A stretch of 64,000 nt of DNA, taken from NCBI GenBank assembly GCA_039933635.1, contig JBDTNQ010000002.1, positions 1 through 64,000 of the forward strand. The letters run 5' to 3'. A program made the translations under genes and the position numbers. This stretch comes from JBDTNQ01 sp039933635 (lineage in GTDB: Bacteria > Acidobacteriota > Vicinamibacteria > Vicinamibacterales > SCN-69-37). The notes under the pieces were generated by a model. It worked only from the letters and a program-made list of their open reading frames with translations, made no database searches and was not told the DNA's origin. Positions 8,553-19,646 of this stretch are shown here, in pieces. Within the stretch, counting starts at the first letter, position 1; each line of letters begins with the position of its first letter.

Positions 8553-9178
8553 TCAGCGCACGCGATTGAGCAGCCGGCTCCACCGAACGCCGCCGAGGAC
8601 CTTCGTGGCCTGGTCATCGAGCGAAAAGTAGATGAACAGCGCCTGCCCCTTCACGTACGACTCCGGCATGAAGCCCCAGTAGCGGCTGTCCTCGGAGTTA
8701 TCGCGGTTGTCGCCCATCATGAAGTACTGGTGCGCGGGCACCGTAATCGGACCGTATTCCTCCCGCACATCGTCGGTCCTTGGCGGTCCGCTGGTCGATG
8801 GAGGTTCGAGAAAATGGACGTAGGGCTCCTCGATCGGTGTGCCGTTGATGTGAACCTTCTTACGATGCAGCTCGAGGCGATCGCCCGGCAGACCGATCAC
8901 CCGTTTGATGAAGTCGCGATCGGGCTCCTGCGGGAACTTGAAAACGATGACGTCGCCGCGACGGATGTCGCGCCGCGGCATCAGCAGCGCCTCGGCGCGG
9001 GTCATCGTGGGCGCGAACTGCATCTTGTTGACAATCAGGTGATCGCCAATCAGCAGGTTGTTCTCCATCGAGCCCGTCGGAATCTTGAACGCCTGGAACA
9101 CCCAGGTGCGAACGAAGAGCGCCAGGATGACCGCAATCACGAGGGACTCGAAGTACTCGCGCGCAACGGACTTCTTCA

Positions 9179-9182
<4 letters not shown>
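8553..9182 (-). CDS. lepB: Signal peptidase I
   Basis: LepB cleaves Sec and Tat signal peptides at the outer face of the inner membrane. The 209-residue product has one N-terminal membrane segment (about 12-28). The catalytic Ser38 lies in IPTGSMENNLLIGDHLIVNK, the general base Lys93 in DFIKRVIGLPGD, and box E is GDNRDNSEDSRYWG. The insert between boxes D and E is of ordinary size. Its start overlaps the lepA stop by four bases, the classic lepA-lepB operon. Confidence 0.97.
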
Positions 9183-10984
<1,802 letters not shown>

Positions 10985-11001
10985 GCGGAACGAATCGCTC
11001 T

Positions 11002-11007
11002 ATTATG
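11002..11007 (-). promoter_or_regulatory. Candidate -10 box for lepA-lepB
   Basis: CATAAT (5 of 6 to consensus) on the minus strand lies 17 bases before the lepA start codon. It would give a leader of roughly ten bases. No convincing -35 is seen at 16-18 bp, so the call rests on the -10 and position. Confidence 0.35.
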
Positions 11008-11070
11008 CCGGTTCTTGGCGGCGCCCGTCCCGGATGCCCCGTTCGGGCTCATGGCGTCACTTCGCGGCGG

Positions 11071-11271
11071 TCAAGGCGGGGAGTGGCTTCGTGTCGACAG
11101 CGAGGCCCGCGATGGCCTCGCACTGGGGCTTGCGGGGCTACCGGCCACAGCGACCCCGGCGTTGTTCACCAACGCGTCGATGCGGCCTGGCGCCTCCAGC
11201 CTCGTCGGTGTCGGCGTTCCCCAGCGGCCGAGGGACGAGCGCGTGCGCGTTATAGACTCACGACATCGCAC
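11071..11271 (-). pseudogene. Possible remnant of a short-chain dehydrogenase gene
   Basis: The 324-base gap between lepA and the MFS gene holds no intact gene. On the minus strand one frame reads RLEAPGRIDALVNNAGVAVAG, which matches the alpha4-beta4 region of classical SDRs including the NNAG signature. The frame just upstream reads NADTDEAGG, like the DVTDEA segment that precedes it in SDRs, as if one base had been lost. Downstream the SDR pattern stops abruptly, and the TGxxxGxG and YxxxK motifs are absent. It could be a chance reading of GC-rich sequence. Confidence 0.35.
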
Positions 11272-11308
11272 AGGACCAAGTCACGGCCTGGGGCGCGCCG
11301 GCACCGGA

Positions 11309-12607
11309 ATGCACACGGACATCGCGGCCGTCGAGGCCAGCGCCAGGCGAAAAGCCTACGTCAACATCGTCCTGCCGCTGTTCATCATCTCGGTCATCGC
11401 CTATCTCGACCGCGTGAACATCAGTTACGCGGCGCTGACGATGAATGCGGCGCTAGGTTTCGATTCGCGGGCTTTCGGCCTCGGCGCGGGCATCTTCTTC
11501 GCGGGCTACTTTCTCTTCGAGATTCCCGGCGCCCTCATCGCGGAACGCTACAGCCCGCGCATGTGGCTGGCGCGGATCATGGTCACCTGGGGCCTCGTCT
11601 CGGCGTTGATGGCCTTCATGCACACGGCCTGGCAGTTCTATCTGCTCCGGTTCCTGCTGGGGGTTGCGGAAGCGAGCCTGTACCCCGTGATGTACGCCAC
11701 CTGCATTCCGCGCTGGTTCCCGGCCCGCGGTCGCGCCCGAGCCATTGGTCTGCTTCTGACGTCCCTGCAGATCTCTGCGATCATCGGCGCGCCACTGGCG
11801 GGCTGGCTCGTCGGGGTTCCTCTCTTCGGGTTCGCGGGATGGCAGGTGCTCTTCCTGATCGAGGCGGTGCCAGCCGTGCTGTTCGGCGTCATCGTGATCT
11901 TCTGGATGGCAGACCGGCCACGCGACGCGCGCTGGCTGACGGAGGCGGAGAAGCGCTTCCTCACCGAGCAATACGAACAGGAAATCCTCGCGGCGACGTC
12001 CGCTCGTGCCTACACCGTGTGGCAGGCCCTCAAAGACCGGGAGGTGTTGAAGCTCTGCCTCACGTACTTCCTCTGGATCACCGGATTCTGGGGCTTCAAC
12101 TACTGGATGCCGACCGCGCTCAAGGATGTTTCTGGCTGGTCGAACGCCTTCATCGGGCAGATGTTCGCGGTCGCGATGCTGATTTCCCTGCTCGCATCCG
12201 CCTACACCGCACATTCATCGTCGACGCGCAACGAGAAACGCTGGCACGGCGCCTCGCACATGTTTCTTGCGGCATTCGCGGTCGGGGCCGGCGGCTTGGT
12301 GCACGCGCCCTGGGTGTACTACATCTTCCTGGTGCTCGCGGCCATCGGGACTTATGCACCGATGGCGGTCTGGTGGGCATATCCGACCACGTTCCTGTCA
12401 GGACCCGCGGCGGCGGGCGCCGTGGGCATGATCAACTCGGTGGGCAACCTCGGCGGGTTCGTCGGCCCCTACATCACCGGCTGGGTCAAGCAGCAGAGCG
12501 GTTCGTTCACGGGCGCGATGCTCTATCTGGCCGGGTCCCTGGCATTGGCGGGCATCCTCATCCTGACGCTCAAGCGGGAACCGCCCGGCCCCCAGAGCCC
12601 GGCCTAG
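11309..12607 (+). CDS. MFS transporter, anion:cation symporter (ACS) family
   Basis: This 432-residue protein has about 12 predicted membrane segments. It shows ACS-family marks: ISVIAYLDRVNISYAALTM in TM1, the FFAGYFLFEIPGALIAERYSPRMWLARIMVTWG block around loop 2-3, FLLGVAEASLYPVMYATCIPRWFPARGRARAIG, and a central cytoplasmic loop (DRPRDARWLTEAEKRFL). Characterised members import organic acids or sugar acids such as galactonate, glucarate, tartrate or phthalate. The substrate here cannot be told. The ATG at 11309 places the first helix at the usual distance. Longer upstream readings only cover the dead SDR region. Confidence 0.85.
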   Translation: MHTDIAAVEASARRKAYVNIVLPLFIISVIAYLDRVNISYAALTMNAALGFDSRAFGLGAGIFFAGYFLFEIPGALIAERYSPRMWLARIMVTWGLVSALMAFMHTAWQFYLLRFLLGVAEASLYPVMYATCIPRWFPARGRARAIGLLLTSLQISAIIGAPLAGWLVGVPLFGFAGWQVLFLIEAVPAVLFGVIVIFWMADRPRDARWLTEAEKRFLTEQYEQEILAATSARAYTVWQALKDREVLKLCLTYFLWITGFWGFNYWMPTALKDVSGWSNAFIGQMFAVAMLISLLASAYTAHSSSTRNEKRWHGASHMFLAAFAVGAGGLVHAPWVYYIFLVLAAIGTYAPMAVWWAYPTTFLSGPAAAGAVGMINSVGNLGGFVGPYITGWVKQQSGSFTGAMLYLAGSLALAGILILTLKREPPGPQSPA

Positions 12608-12656
12608 CACTCGGAGCCATCTCGGCGACCTGCGATACTCGTGTGAGGCCACGCGC

Positions 12657-13532
12657 ATGCCGAGGTCCGCGCCACTCTCCATCGACGCCTCATCGCCACC
12701 GTTCGATCGGTACAAGAACCTGCTGTGGCTCGCGCCGGAGCGCCGCGGACACGACTCGCACGGCCGAGGCAGGCATCACCTGTTCACCGCGCGCGAGCGT
12801 CACAATCCCGTCAACGTCCTGATCAAGGTGACGTCCAAACCCGGCCTGGTGTACGAGCGCGACCTCGACAACGAGCTGAACAGCCTGTCGGCGATCAATG
12901 AGCGGTTGCCTGAATCGCGCTACTTCCCGTTCGTCCACGATCACGGACGATTGCCGGACAGCCGCCGGTTTCTGATCACCTCGTTGTTCGACGAGTTCCC
13001 TCTCGCGACCATCATCGGCACCGAGGCCGAGCCGGCGATGCTGGTCCGAAATCTTCGCATCGGGATCGAGATCGCCAGAGCCCTCCGCGCGCTCCACGAC
13101 CTGGACATCGTGCATGTCGATCTGAACCCGATGAACGTGCTCTATCGCACGGGCACTGACAAACCCGTCGTTCGTATCATCGATTTCGAATCGTCATACG
13201 ACCAGCGCCGCCATTCGATGGACGTCGGCTACAACCCGCCCACCACGGCCGGTTACTCAGCGCCGGAGGTCGGGCGCCAGTCCCTCGATGGGCGGTCAGA
13301 CGTCTTCTCGGTGGGTGCGGTGCTGTACACGCTGCTGGCAGGACGTCATTGGACGGCCGGGATGGACGTTCGCAGGCGCGTCAAGGCTGATCGCGATCTC
13401 GACCCGGACCTCAGGAGTGCCCTGCTCCGAGCGCTCGAGACGGAGCCGGCCCGGCGCTTCGCCAGCATGGCGCAGTTCGAGGCGGCGCTCAGCGCCTACC
13501 TCGAACGCATCTGGCCCGGGCGAAGTTGGTAG
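12657..13532 (+). CDS. Serine/threonine protein kinase (soluble, single domain)
   Basis: A 291-residue Hanks-type kinase domain with no membrane segment or sensor domain. A Gly-rich loop (GRGRHHLFTARE, about residue 36) precedes the VAIK-equivalent lysine in VNVLIKV. The catalytic loop is IVHVDLNPMNVLY, so the usual HRDLKPxN is changed to HVDLNPMN, keeping the catalytic Asp and Asn. The Mg-binding DFG is DFE (IIDFESS), and GYSAPEV replaces APE. RSDVFSVGAVLYTLLAG is canonical subdomain IX. The lost Arg of HRD suggests a non-RD kinase not activated by loop phosphorylation. Substrate unknown. It lies 49 bases after the transporter gene, possibly co-transcribed. Confidence 0.8.
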   Translation: MPRSAPLSIDASSPPFDRYKNLLWLAPERRGHDSHGRGRHHLFTARERHNPVNVLIKVTSKPGLVYERDLDNELNSLSAINERLPESRYFPFVHDHGRLPDSRRFLITSLFDEFPLATIIGTEAEPAMLVRNLRIGIEIARALRALHDLDIVHVDLNPMNVLYRTGTDKPVVRIIDFESSYDQRRHSMDVGYNPPTTAGYSAPEVGRQSLDGRSDVFSVGAVLYTLLAGRHWTAGMDVRRRVKADRDLDPDLRSALLRALETEPARRFASMAQFEAALSAYLERIWPGRSW

Positions 13533-13549
13533 GGCGGAGGGGAACGCGT

Positions 13550-15655
13550 CTACGCGTCGAGCCGGATGGGCAACACGCGCACTCGTTTCCGGGTCGCGGC
13601 AAATATCGCGTTGGCGACTGCCGGGGCGATGCCCGGCGTGGACGCCTCGCCGATACCGCCTGGCGCGCTCTGGCTCGGCACGGTGTGGACGTCGATAACC
13701 GGCGCCTCTGGCATCTTCATCACGCGGTAGTTGTTGAAGTTCCCCTGCACGACGCGTCCCGCGTCGATCGTGATGCCATCCTTGAGCGCTGCGGACAGGC
13801 CGGTGCCGATGCCGCTGATGATCTGTGACTCGACGCCGGCGGGGTTGACGACCGCACCGCAGTCGACAGCACACACCACGCGATGAACGTGAACAACGCC
13901 CGCGTCAACGGACACTTCAGCCACCTGCGCGGTGAAGCTCCCGATGTTGTTCACCACCGACAGGCCGCGCGCGCGACCGGCCGGCAGCGCCGAGCCCCAG
14001 CCAGCCTTGGACGCTGCCAGATTCAGCGCGGCCAGCATCCGTGGCGAACCCGCGAGCAGCCGGCGCCGCACCTCCAGCGGATCCTTCCCACCTGCCGCGG
14101 CGAGTTCGTCGATGAAGGCCTCGAGGAAGAATGTGTTTTGCGAGTACCCGACCGACCTCCAGTACGTGGTGGGTATGCCGGCATCCGCGCGCTGGTACTC
14201 GACCAGGAAGTTCGGGAGTTGATAGGGATTCGGCGTAATACCTTCGACGGCGGTCCCATCGACGCCGCCGCGGCTGAAGCCGAACGACGGACAGACGACG
14301 CGCGCCGTGATCGCGACGGGCCACCCCTCCACATCCAAGCCGCCAGAAAACTGCACGTAGGACGCCGGTCGATACAGGTCGTGCCGAATGTCGTCCTCAC
14401 GGGACCAGGTCACCTTCACCGGTACGTTGAGCGCCTTGGCAATCTCCACCGCCTCGCCGATGTAATCGACCTGCGCCCGGCGGCCGAACCCGCCGCCGAG
14501 GAAGAGCGTGTGCACCTTCACGTTTACCGGCGGCACACCGCTCGCGCGAGCCGCGATGTCGCGTGCTGACGTCTGGGCCTGCGTCGATACCCACACCTCG
14601 CAACTACTGGCGGTCACGTGCGCCACGCAGTTCAGCGGCTCCATCGGCGCGTGCGCGAGGTAGGGCGCTTCATACACGGCATCCACACGTTTGGCGGCGG
14701 ACGCGAGTGCAGCGGCGGGATCGCCCACGCGCGCCGCCTCGGCGCCCGGCTGGGCCGCGAGCTTCACGAACAACTCCCGAATGCCCGCGCTCGACGCCGA
14801 CGCATTCGGGCCCTCGTCCCACGTGAGGGTGAGCGCGCGGCGCCCTTCCATGGCGCTCCACGTGTTCTCGGCAATCACGGCCACGCCGGTCGACACCTGC
14901 AGAACCTGCTTCACGCCAGGGATGGCTTTCGCCTTGGTCGCGTCGACGCTCGACAGCTTGCCGCCGAACACCGGGCTTCGCGCGACGACCGCGTAGAGCA
15001 TGCCCGGCAGGCGCACGTCGATACCGAACGTCGCGCTGCCATCCACTTTGGCGGGCGTGTCGAGCCGCTTCGGCGACGACCCAATCAGTTTGAACGCTGA
15101 TGGGGACTTCAGCGCAGGCGTCGCTGGCACGGGCAGCTTCGCAGCGGCCTCGGCCAACGCCCCGTAGGTCAGGCGCGCACCGGATGAACGATTGACGACC
15201 GTGCCGTTCTCCGCGTGGCACAGCGAACGATCGACGCCCCATCGCTCGGCCGCCGCCGACACGAGCATCTCGCGAGCCGTCGCCCCGGCCAGGCGCAACG
15301 GCTGCCAGGACGTTCTGATGCTGTTGCTGCCGTAGACCCCGATGACGCCGTACGCCGGTTCAACCGGCGCAAACTCGTTGCGGATGCTCTCCCACCGGCA
15401 CTCGAGTTCCTCGGCGATCAACATCGACAGCGAGGTGACCGTCCCCTGCCCCATCTCGGACTTGTGGATGATGAGGGTGACGAGATCATCCGTGCCGATG
15501 TGCACGAACGCGTTGAGGGGCAACGACGATGCGCTGCCTTGTGCAATCGCGGCGACGGCCGTCCGTCCTGGCAGCGTGAAGCCGACGAGAAGACCGCCCG
15601 CGGCGGCCGCGCTGGTGGTGAGGAACTGGCGGCGATTGACGATGACGACGCTCAT
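13550..15655 (-). CDS. Molybdenum hydroxylase large subunit, IorB-like
   Basis: This 701-residue molybdopterin-binding subunit belongs to the xanthine oxidase/isoquinoline 1-oxidoreductase beta family. It begins with a twin-arginine signal (NRRQFLTTSAAAAGGLLVGF), so the folded, cofactor-loaded enzyme is probably exported. Family features are DDLVTLIIHKSEMGQGTVTSLSMLIAEEL, the MPT-contact segment LFLGGGFGRRAQVDYIGEAVEIA, and GGIGEASTPGIAPAVANAIF, whose glutamate is the catalytic base. The iorA-like Fe-S subunit is encoded immediately upstream with a four-base overlap. A substrate among N-heterocycles or aldehydes is plausible but not shown. No cytochrome c or XdhC-type maturation gene lies beside it. 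Confidence 0.88.
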   Translation of the reverse strand: MSVVIVNRRQFLTTSAAAAGGLLVGFTLPGRTAVAAIAQGSASSLPLNAFVHIGTDDLVTLIIHKSEMGQGTVTSLSMLIAEELECRWESIRNEFAPVEPAYGVIGVYGSNSIRTSWQPLRLAGATAREMLVSAAAERWGVDRSLCHAENGTVVNRSSGARLTYGALAEAAAKLPVPATPALKSPSAFKLIGSSPKRLDTPAKVDGSATFGIDVRLPGMLYAVVARSPVFGGKLSSVDATKAKAIPGVKQVLQVSTGVAVIAENTWSAMEGRRALTLTWDEGPNASASSAGIRELFVKLAAQPGAEAARVGDPAAALASAAKRVDAVYEAPYLAHAPMEPLNCVAHVTASSCEVWVSTQAQTSARDIAARASGVPPVNVKVHTLFLGGGFGRRAQVDYIGEAVEIAKALNVPVKVTWSREDDIRHDLYRPASYVQFSGGLDVEGWPVAITARVVCPSFGFSRGGVDGTAVEGITPNPYQLPNFLVEYQRADAGIPTTYWRSVGYSQNTFFLEAFIDELAAAGGKDPLEVRRRLLAGSPRMLAALNLAASKAGWGSALPAGRARGLSVVNNIGSFTAQVAEVSVDAGVVHVHRVVCAVDCGAVVNPAGVESQIISGIGTGLSAALKDGITIDAGRVVQGNFNNYRVMKMPEAPVIDVHTVPSQSAPGGIGEASTPGIAPAVANAIFAATRKRVRVLPIRLDA

Positions 15656-16125
15656 GAGCGGCCGCCGTTCGCCGTGAGTTCAGCCGCGCGGTGAATGGCG
15701 GCGCGCATGGCGCGATACGTCGAGCAGCGGCAGATGTTCCCCTGCATGGCGGTGTCGATGTCCGCGTCGGTCGGCTTGGGCGTCTGGGCAATGAGCGCGG
15801 CGGCCGCCATGATCTGGCCAGACTGGCAGTAGCCGCACTGCGGAACGTCGATTTCGATCCACGCGCGTTGCACGGGATGTGTCCGATCGGACGACAACCC
15901 CTCAATCGTCGTGATGCGCTTGCCGGCAGCGGCAGACGCGTTGGTCTGGCACGACTTCGTGGCCTGACCGTCGATGTGCACCGTGCACGCGCCACACTGT
16001 CCGATCCCGCACCCGAACTTCGTGCCGGTCAGTCCGATCGTATCGCGCAGCACCCAGAGCAGGGGCATATTGGCCGGCACGTCCACCGACTGACGCTTGC
16101 CATTCAACGTGAAATCAATCGCCAT
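15652..16125 (-). CDS. Molybdenum hydroxylase [2Fe-2S] subunit, IorA-like
   Basis: This 157-residue small subunit passes electrons from the molybdenum centre. It carries both [2Fe-2S] clusters. The plant-type N-terminal cluster is CGIGQCGACTVHIDGQATKSC (spacing C-x4-C-x2-C). The C-terminal cluster is CGYCQSGQ plus GNICRCSTY. All eight cysteines are present. The ATG at 16125 has GGGAG five bases before it and is preferred over the GTG one codon upstream. There is no signal peptide, so it would travel with the Tat-tagged partner. Confidence 0.93.
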   Translation of the reverse strand: MAIDFTLNGKRQSVDVPANMPLLWVLRDTIGLTGTKFGCGIGQCGACTVHIDGQATKSCQTNASAAAGKRITTIEGLSSDRTHPVQRAWIEIDVPQCGYCQSGQIMAAAALIAQTPKPTDADIDTAMQGNICRCSTYRAMRAAIHRAAELTANGGRS

Positions 16126-16233
16126 CACAGGCTCCCAGTCATGGGCTCGGCGCCCCTTTTCGCGAATCGGGCCCAGTGTCTCACCTTTTCGTATGCAGGG
16201 TCCGCAAAAGGTCAGGCGGATCAGGTTGTCCGC

Positions 16234-17151
16234 TCAGGGCCGCAGCGGGCCGTCTTCGACGGCCACGCGCACGCTACTGACAACAACCGTCAACGTCGTC
16301 GTCTCACCCGGACCGAGCATCACGGCGTTCTGCTTCACGTTGCCCGACTCCACACACACCATCTGCCGGTGTTCCGCCTGATCGAAATCGTCGGGCATCT
16401 TCTGCGTCGTCCACGGATTCCAGACGACAGTCGAGTGCGATCCGGATTTCTCGATGCGGATGACACGACCAAGGCTACTGTCGTGAATCTCGACCGTGTT
16501 CGCGTTGTCCGGGTAGACCCGGTTGGTCTCCTGGAAGATGCGCAGGGTTGGATCGTGTTCGACTCGACGGGCCCCACCGGCGCCGAACGCGAAGTCGTCG
16601 AAGGGCGCGTCTTCCAGGCCCGTCAGGGTGACCGCGTCGATGTCTCCCACCCGAAAATAGGTGTGCAGGCAGCTCTCGACCCGAACCAGGTCGGCGCCTC
16701 TGTTCCTCGTCATCAACGCCATGGTCAACGCGTCGGAGACGGTGATCGTGAGCGAGGTGTCGAGCGAACTCCACTCGCCGGAGAGCGGTGGCAGGCCGAG
16801 GCGGAGCGTGACGCTGCCGTCCGCCCCGGCGGACGCGCCAGCGAAACGCCACTCGCCGAGCCGCGCCAGGCCATGAGCCGGGCCACCGTCCCGTGGCCCA
16901 AACCACGGATGACAAATCGGAATGCCCCCGCGAATCGGCACGCCCGGTCCGAAGCGGCTCTCTCGGCTGACGAACAACAACGGCTCGTCGCCGTGCTTCT
17001 GGAAGTGCGTGATGTGCGCGCCGTGGAGGTAGACCTCGGCGGTGCTCATATCCGTGGTCACGACAGCCTTTGGCAGACCGGCTTCGCCGGTGACGAGCGA
17101 GAGGCGGCCAGGGATGTCGTGCGCGTGAAGTCCGTCGATGGTCGTCGTCAT
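16234..17151 (-). CDS. D-hexose-6-phosphate mutarotase (YeaD family)
   Basis: This 305-residue galactose-mutarotase-fold protein matches the YeaD/YMR099c group. These enzymes interconvert alpha and beta anomers of hexose 6-phosphates. Marks include EVYLHGAHITHFQKHG, LLFVSRESRFGPGVPIRGGIPICHPWFG, AHGLARLGEWRF, SCLHTYFRVGDID and VVWNPWTTQKMPDDF, followed by MVCVESGN. The conserved histidine and glutamate positions are retained. It stands alone, divergent from the DUF5916 gene across 182 bases (to 17334). That interval has a TATGAT at 17270-17275 suitable for the plus-strand gene. Confidence 0.9.
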   Translation of the reverse strand: MTTTIDGLHAHDIPGRLSLVTGEAGLPKAVVTTDMSTAEVYLHGAHITHFQKHGDEPLLFVSRESRFGPGVPIRGGIPICHPWFGPRDGGPAHGLARLGEWRFAGASAGADGSVTLRLGLPPLSGEWSSLDTSLTITVSDALTMALMTRNRGADLVRVESCLHTYFRVGDIDAVTLTGLEDAPFDDFAFGAGGARRVEHDPTLRIFQETNRVYPDNANTVEIHDSSLGRVIRIEKSGSHSTVVWNPWTTQKMPDDFDQAEHRQMVCVESGNVKQNAVMLGPGETTTLTVVVSSVRVAVEDGPLRP

Positions 17152-17333
17152 ACGCCTGCCTATTCTTCCACGCCCGCAGCGGCATCATCGCCGTCCGCGG
17201 GACCGGAAGTCGCTGCCACGGTGCCCGTCCCTCGCCCTGCCAAACGCACCGCCAATTCCGCAACGCTCATATGATATTGACCGCTCGTCATCGCATCATG
17301 AACTCATCGTCGCGCGACTTCGTCCCATCCGCC

Positions 17334-19583
17334 ATGCGTCGTCTCAGTCTGCTGGCATGCGCGGCCGTATGTGTCGGGTTGGCCGGAGCGCCGGCGGCGT
17401 CCGCACAAACCGCACTCTCGGGGGACCGACTCAAGATCGCGCGACTCACGGGACCGATCACCGTCGATGGCAATCTGTCCGAAGAGGCCTGGCGCCATGC
17501 CGAGCGGATCGATCGCTGGTACGAGACGAATCCCGGCGACAGCGTCGAACCCAAGGTGAAGAGCGTCGGGTACCTCGCCTACGACGACCGGTTCCTGTAC
17601 GCCGCGTTCGAGTTCGACGACCCCAACCCATCGCAGATTCGCGCGCCGCTTTCCGACCGCGACAACATCAGCGGCAACGCAACCGACTACGGCGGCATCA
17701 TTCTCGACACACGGAACGACGGGCACAGCGGCGTCCTGCTGCTCGCCACGCCGCGTGGCGTCCAGTACGACGCCGACACGGACGATGCCTCAGGGGAAGA
17801 CTCGTCGCCCGACTACTTCTGGGACGCCGCGGGACGCATCACCGATCACGGCTGGACGCTGGAAATCCGGGTGCCGTTTTCGTCGCTCCGCTACCGGAGC
17901 GCTGACCCGCAAACGTGGGGCGTCCTGCTGTACCGGAACTATCCCCGCGATTTTCGCTATCAGATCTTCTCCGCGAAGCTGCCGCGCGGCGGCAACTGCT
18001 TCGTCTGCCGGGCGAACACGCTCGTAGGACTTGAAGGGCTTCCGCATGGCGGACACATCGTCGCCGCGCCCTACGCGTCAGCGGCGCAACAATCCGAACC
18101 GGGGGACGGACCCGGCTCGCCCCTTGTCGGCGGAGGGACCAGGACTCGCGCGGGGTTCGACGTGAAGTGGACGCCCGACGCCGACAACGTCGTGGATGTC
18201 ACGGCCAACCCGGACTTCTCGCAGATTGAGTCCGACACCGCGCAGATTTCCACCAACGAGCGGTTCGCCCTGTTCTTCAGCGAGAAGCGTCCGTTCTTTC
18301 TGGAGGACGTCAATCTGCTTCATACGCCCATCCAGGCCGTCTACACACGCACGATCACCGCGCCCCGATGGGGCACGCGACTCACAGGCAAGTCGCATGG
18401 CGTGAGCTATACCGCGCTCGTCGCCGACGACAAGGGTGGCGGCAGCGTGGTCGTGCCGGGCGTGAATGGATCCGATCTCATCGATCAAGCGACGGGGGCG
18501 TACGTGATGATCGCCCGTGCCCGGCGCGAGATTGGCCGGTCGTTCGTCAGCGTTCTCGCCACCGATCGCGAAGCACACGATGGACAGGGGCACAACCGCG
18601 TGGTCGGGCCCGACTTCCAATGGCGTTGGCGCAACGAGGTCGTGACCGGCCAGTGGCTCTTCAGCGACACGCTGACACCGAATCGACCGGACCTCGCGGA
18701 CGAGTGGACTGGCCGCTCGCTCACGGGACATGCGGTCGACGCCTCATGGAGCCACAGCACCGCGCACTTCGACGCGAGCGTCGAGCACAAGGACCTGAGC
18801 CAGGGCTTCCGGGCCGATACGGGGTTCGTGCCGCAGGTCGGCGTGCGTGACACGTCCGGAAGTTCGGGGTGGACGTTTCGGCCGCAGGGCCTCGTCCGCC
18901 GGCTGCGGACCTTCGTGAACGCGGATCGTCAGATCGACCACGATGGCCGTGTGGTCGAAGCCAGCCTGACGCCCGGATTCGGAATGGACGTGAAGTGGAA
19001 TGGCTTCGTGCAACTGCGGATGGTCAACGACCGCGCGCGGGCGGGTGCCGAACTGTTCACGCGTCGGCAGTTCGGGTATGTGCTGCAGTTCAGCCCGTCG
19101 CCTCGTGTGGCCCAACTGTCGATCGATGGCACGGCAGGCCAGGAGATCGATTTCGCGAACGCGCGTCCGGGGCGAGGGGCAACCATCAATCTCTACGCCC
19201 GGATCAACCCCACCAATCACCTGGAGATTGAGGCAGTACAGAATCGCCGTGCGCTCGCGCTCGACCGCACGTCCGGCTCGATCGGCCAGGTGTTCGTGTC
19301 GCGCGTGTCGCGCATTCGGGGCACCTACAACTTCACGGCGAGCTTTTTCACGCGGGTCATCGGCCAGTATGTGTCCACGACGCGCGATCCCCGGCTGTAC
19401 GTGAGCACCGTCAACACGCGAGACGGCAGGTTATCCGCGTCAGCGCTCCTGGCCTACAAGATCAACTGGCAGTCCGTGCTGTTCGTGGGGTACGGCGACG
19501 ACCGCGAACTCACCGACCTCGATCGGCTGAAGCCCTCGTCGCGCCAGTTCTTCGTGAAGATCTCGTACGCGTTCCAGCGGTGA
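17334..19583 (+). CDS. CBM9-like / DUF5916 outer-membrane barrel protein
   Basis: About 749 residues. A signal peptide (MRRLSLLACAAVCVGLAGAPAASAQ) is followed by a CBM9-like domain (about 35-220: ITVDGNLSEEAWRHAERID, then YLAYDDRFLYAAFEFDDPNP). After it comes the long beta-rich DUF5916 region (VVDVTANPDFSQIESDTAQISTNERFALFFSEKRPFFLEDVNLL) that is predicted to form a membrane barrel. It ends in an aromatic-rich strand SYAFQR. Earlier in-frame starts at 17271 and 17298 exist, but 17271 overlaps a likely -10 and both weaken the signal peptide. The family is common in Acidobacteriota and Bacteroidota and its function is unknown. Confidence 0.85.
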   Translation: MRRLSLLACAAVCVGLAGAPAASAQTALSGDRLKIARLTGPITVDGNLSEEAWRHAERIDRWYETNPGDSVEPKVKSVGYLAYDDRFLYAAFEFDDPNPSQIRAPLSDRDNISGNATDYGGIILDTRNDGHSGVLLLATPRGVQYDADTDDASGEDSSPDYFWDAAGRITDHGWTLEIRVPFSSLRYRSADPQTWGVLLYRNYPRDFRYQIFSAKLPRGGNCFVCRANTLVGLEGLPHGGHIVAAPYASAAQQSEPGDGPGSPLVGGGTRTRAGFDVKWTPDADNVVDVTANPDFSQIESDTAQISTNERFALFFSEKRPFFLEDVNLLHTPIQAVYTRTITAPRWGTRLTGKSHGVSYTALVADDKGGGSVVVPGVNGSDLIDQATGAYVMIARARREIGRSFVSVLATDREAHDGQGHNRVVGPDFQWRWRNEVVTGQWLFSDTLTPNRPDLADEWTGRSLTGHAVDASWSHSTAHFDASVEHKDLSQGFRADTGFVPQVGVRDTSGSSGWTFRPQGLVRRLRTFVNADRQIDHDGRVVEASLTPGFGMDVKWNGFVQLRMVNDRARAGAELFTRRQFGYVLQFSPSPRVAQLSIDGTAGQEIDFANARPGRGATINLYARINPTNHLEIEAVQNRRALALDRTSGSIGQVFVSRVSRIRGTYNFTASFFTRVIGQYVSTTRDPRLYVSTVNTRDGRLSASALLAYKINWQSVLFVGYGDDRELTDLDRLKPSSRQFFVKISYAFQR

Positions 19584-19646
19584 GGCCGTCGATCGGTCCT
19601 TTTGTCTTAGGACGTCAATGCCGCGCCGCCCTCCGACAGGATCGGC

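Noticed and set aside
17271..17333. Longer N-terminus for the DUF5916 protein
   Set aside because: The ATG at 17271 lies inside a TATGAT that is a likely -10. Starting there or at 17298 puts 12-21 polar residues before the signal peptide.
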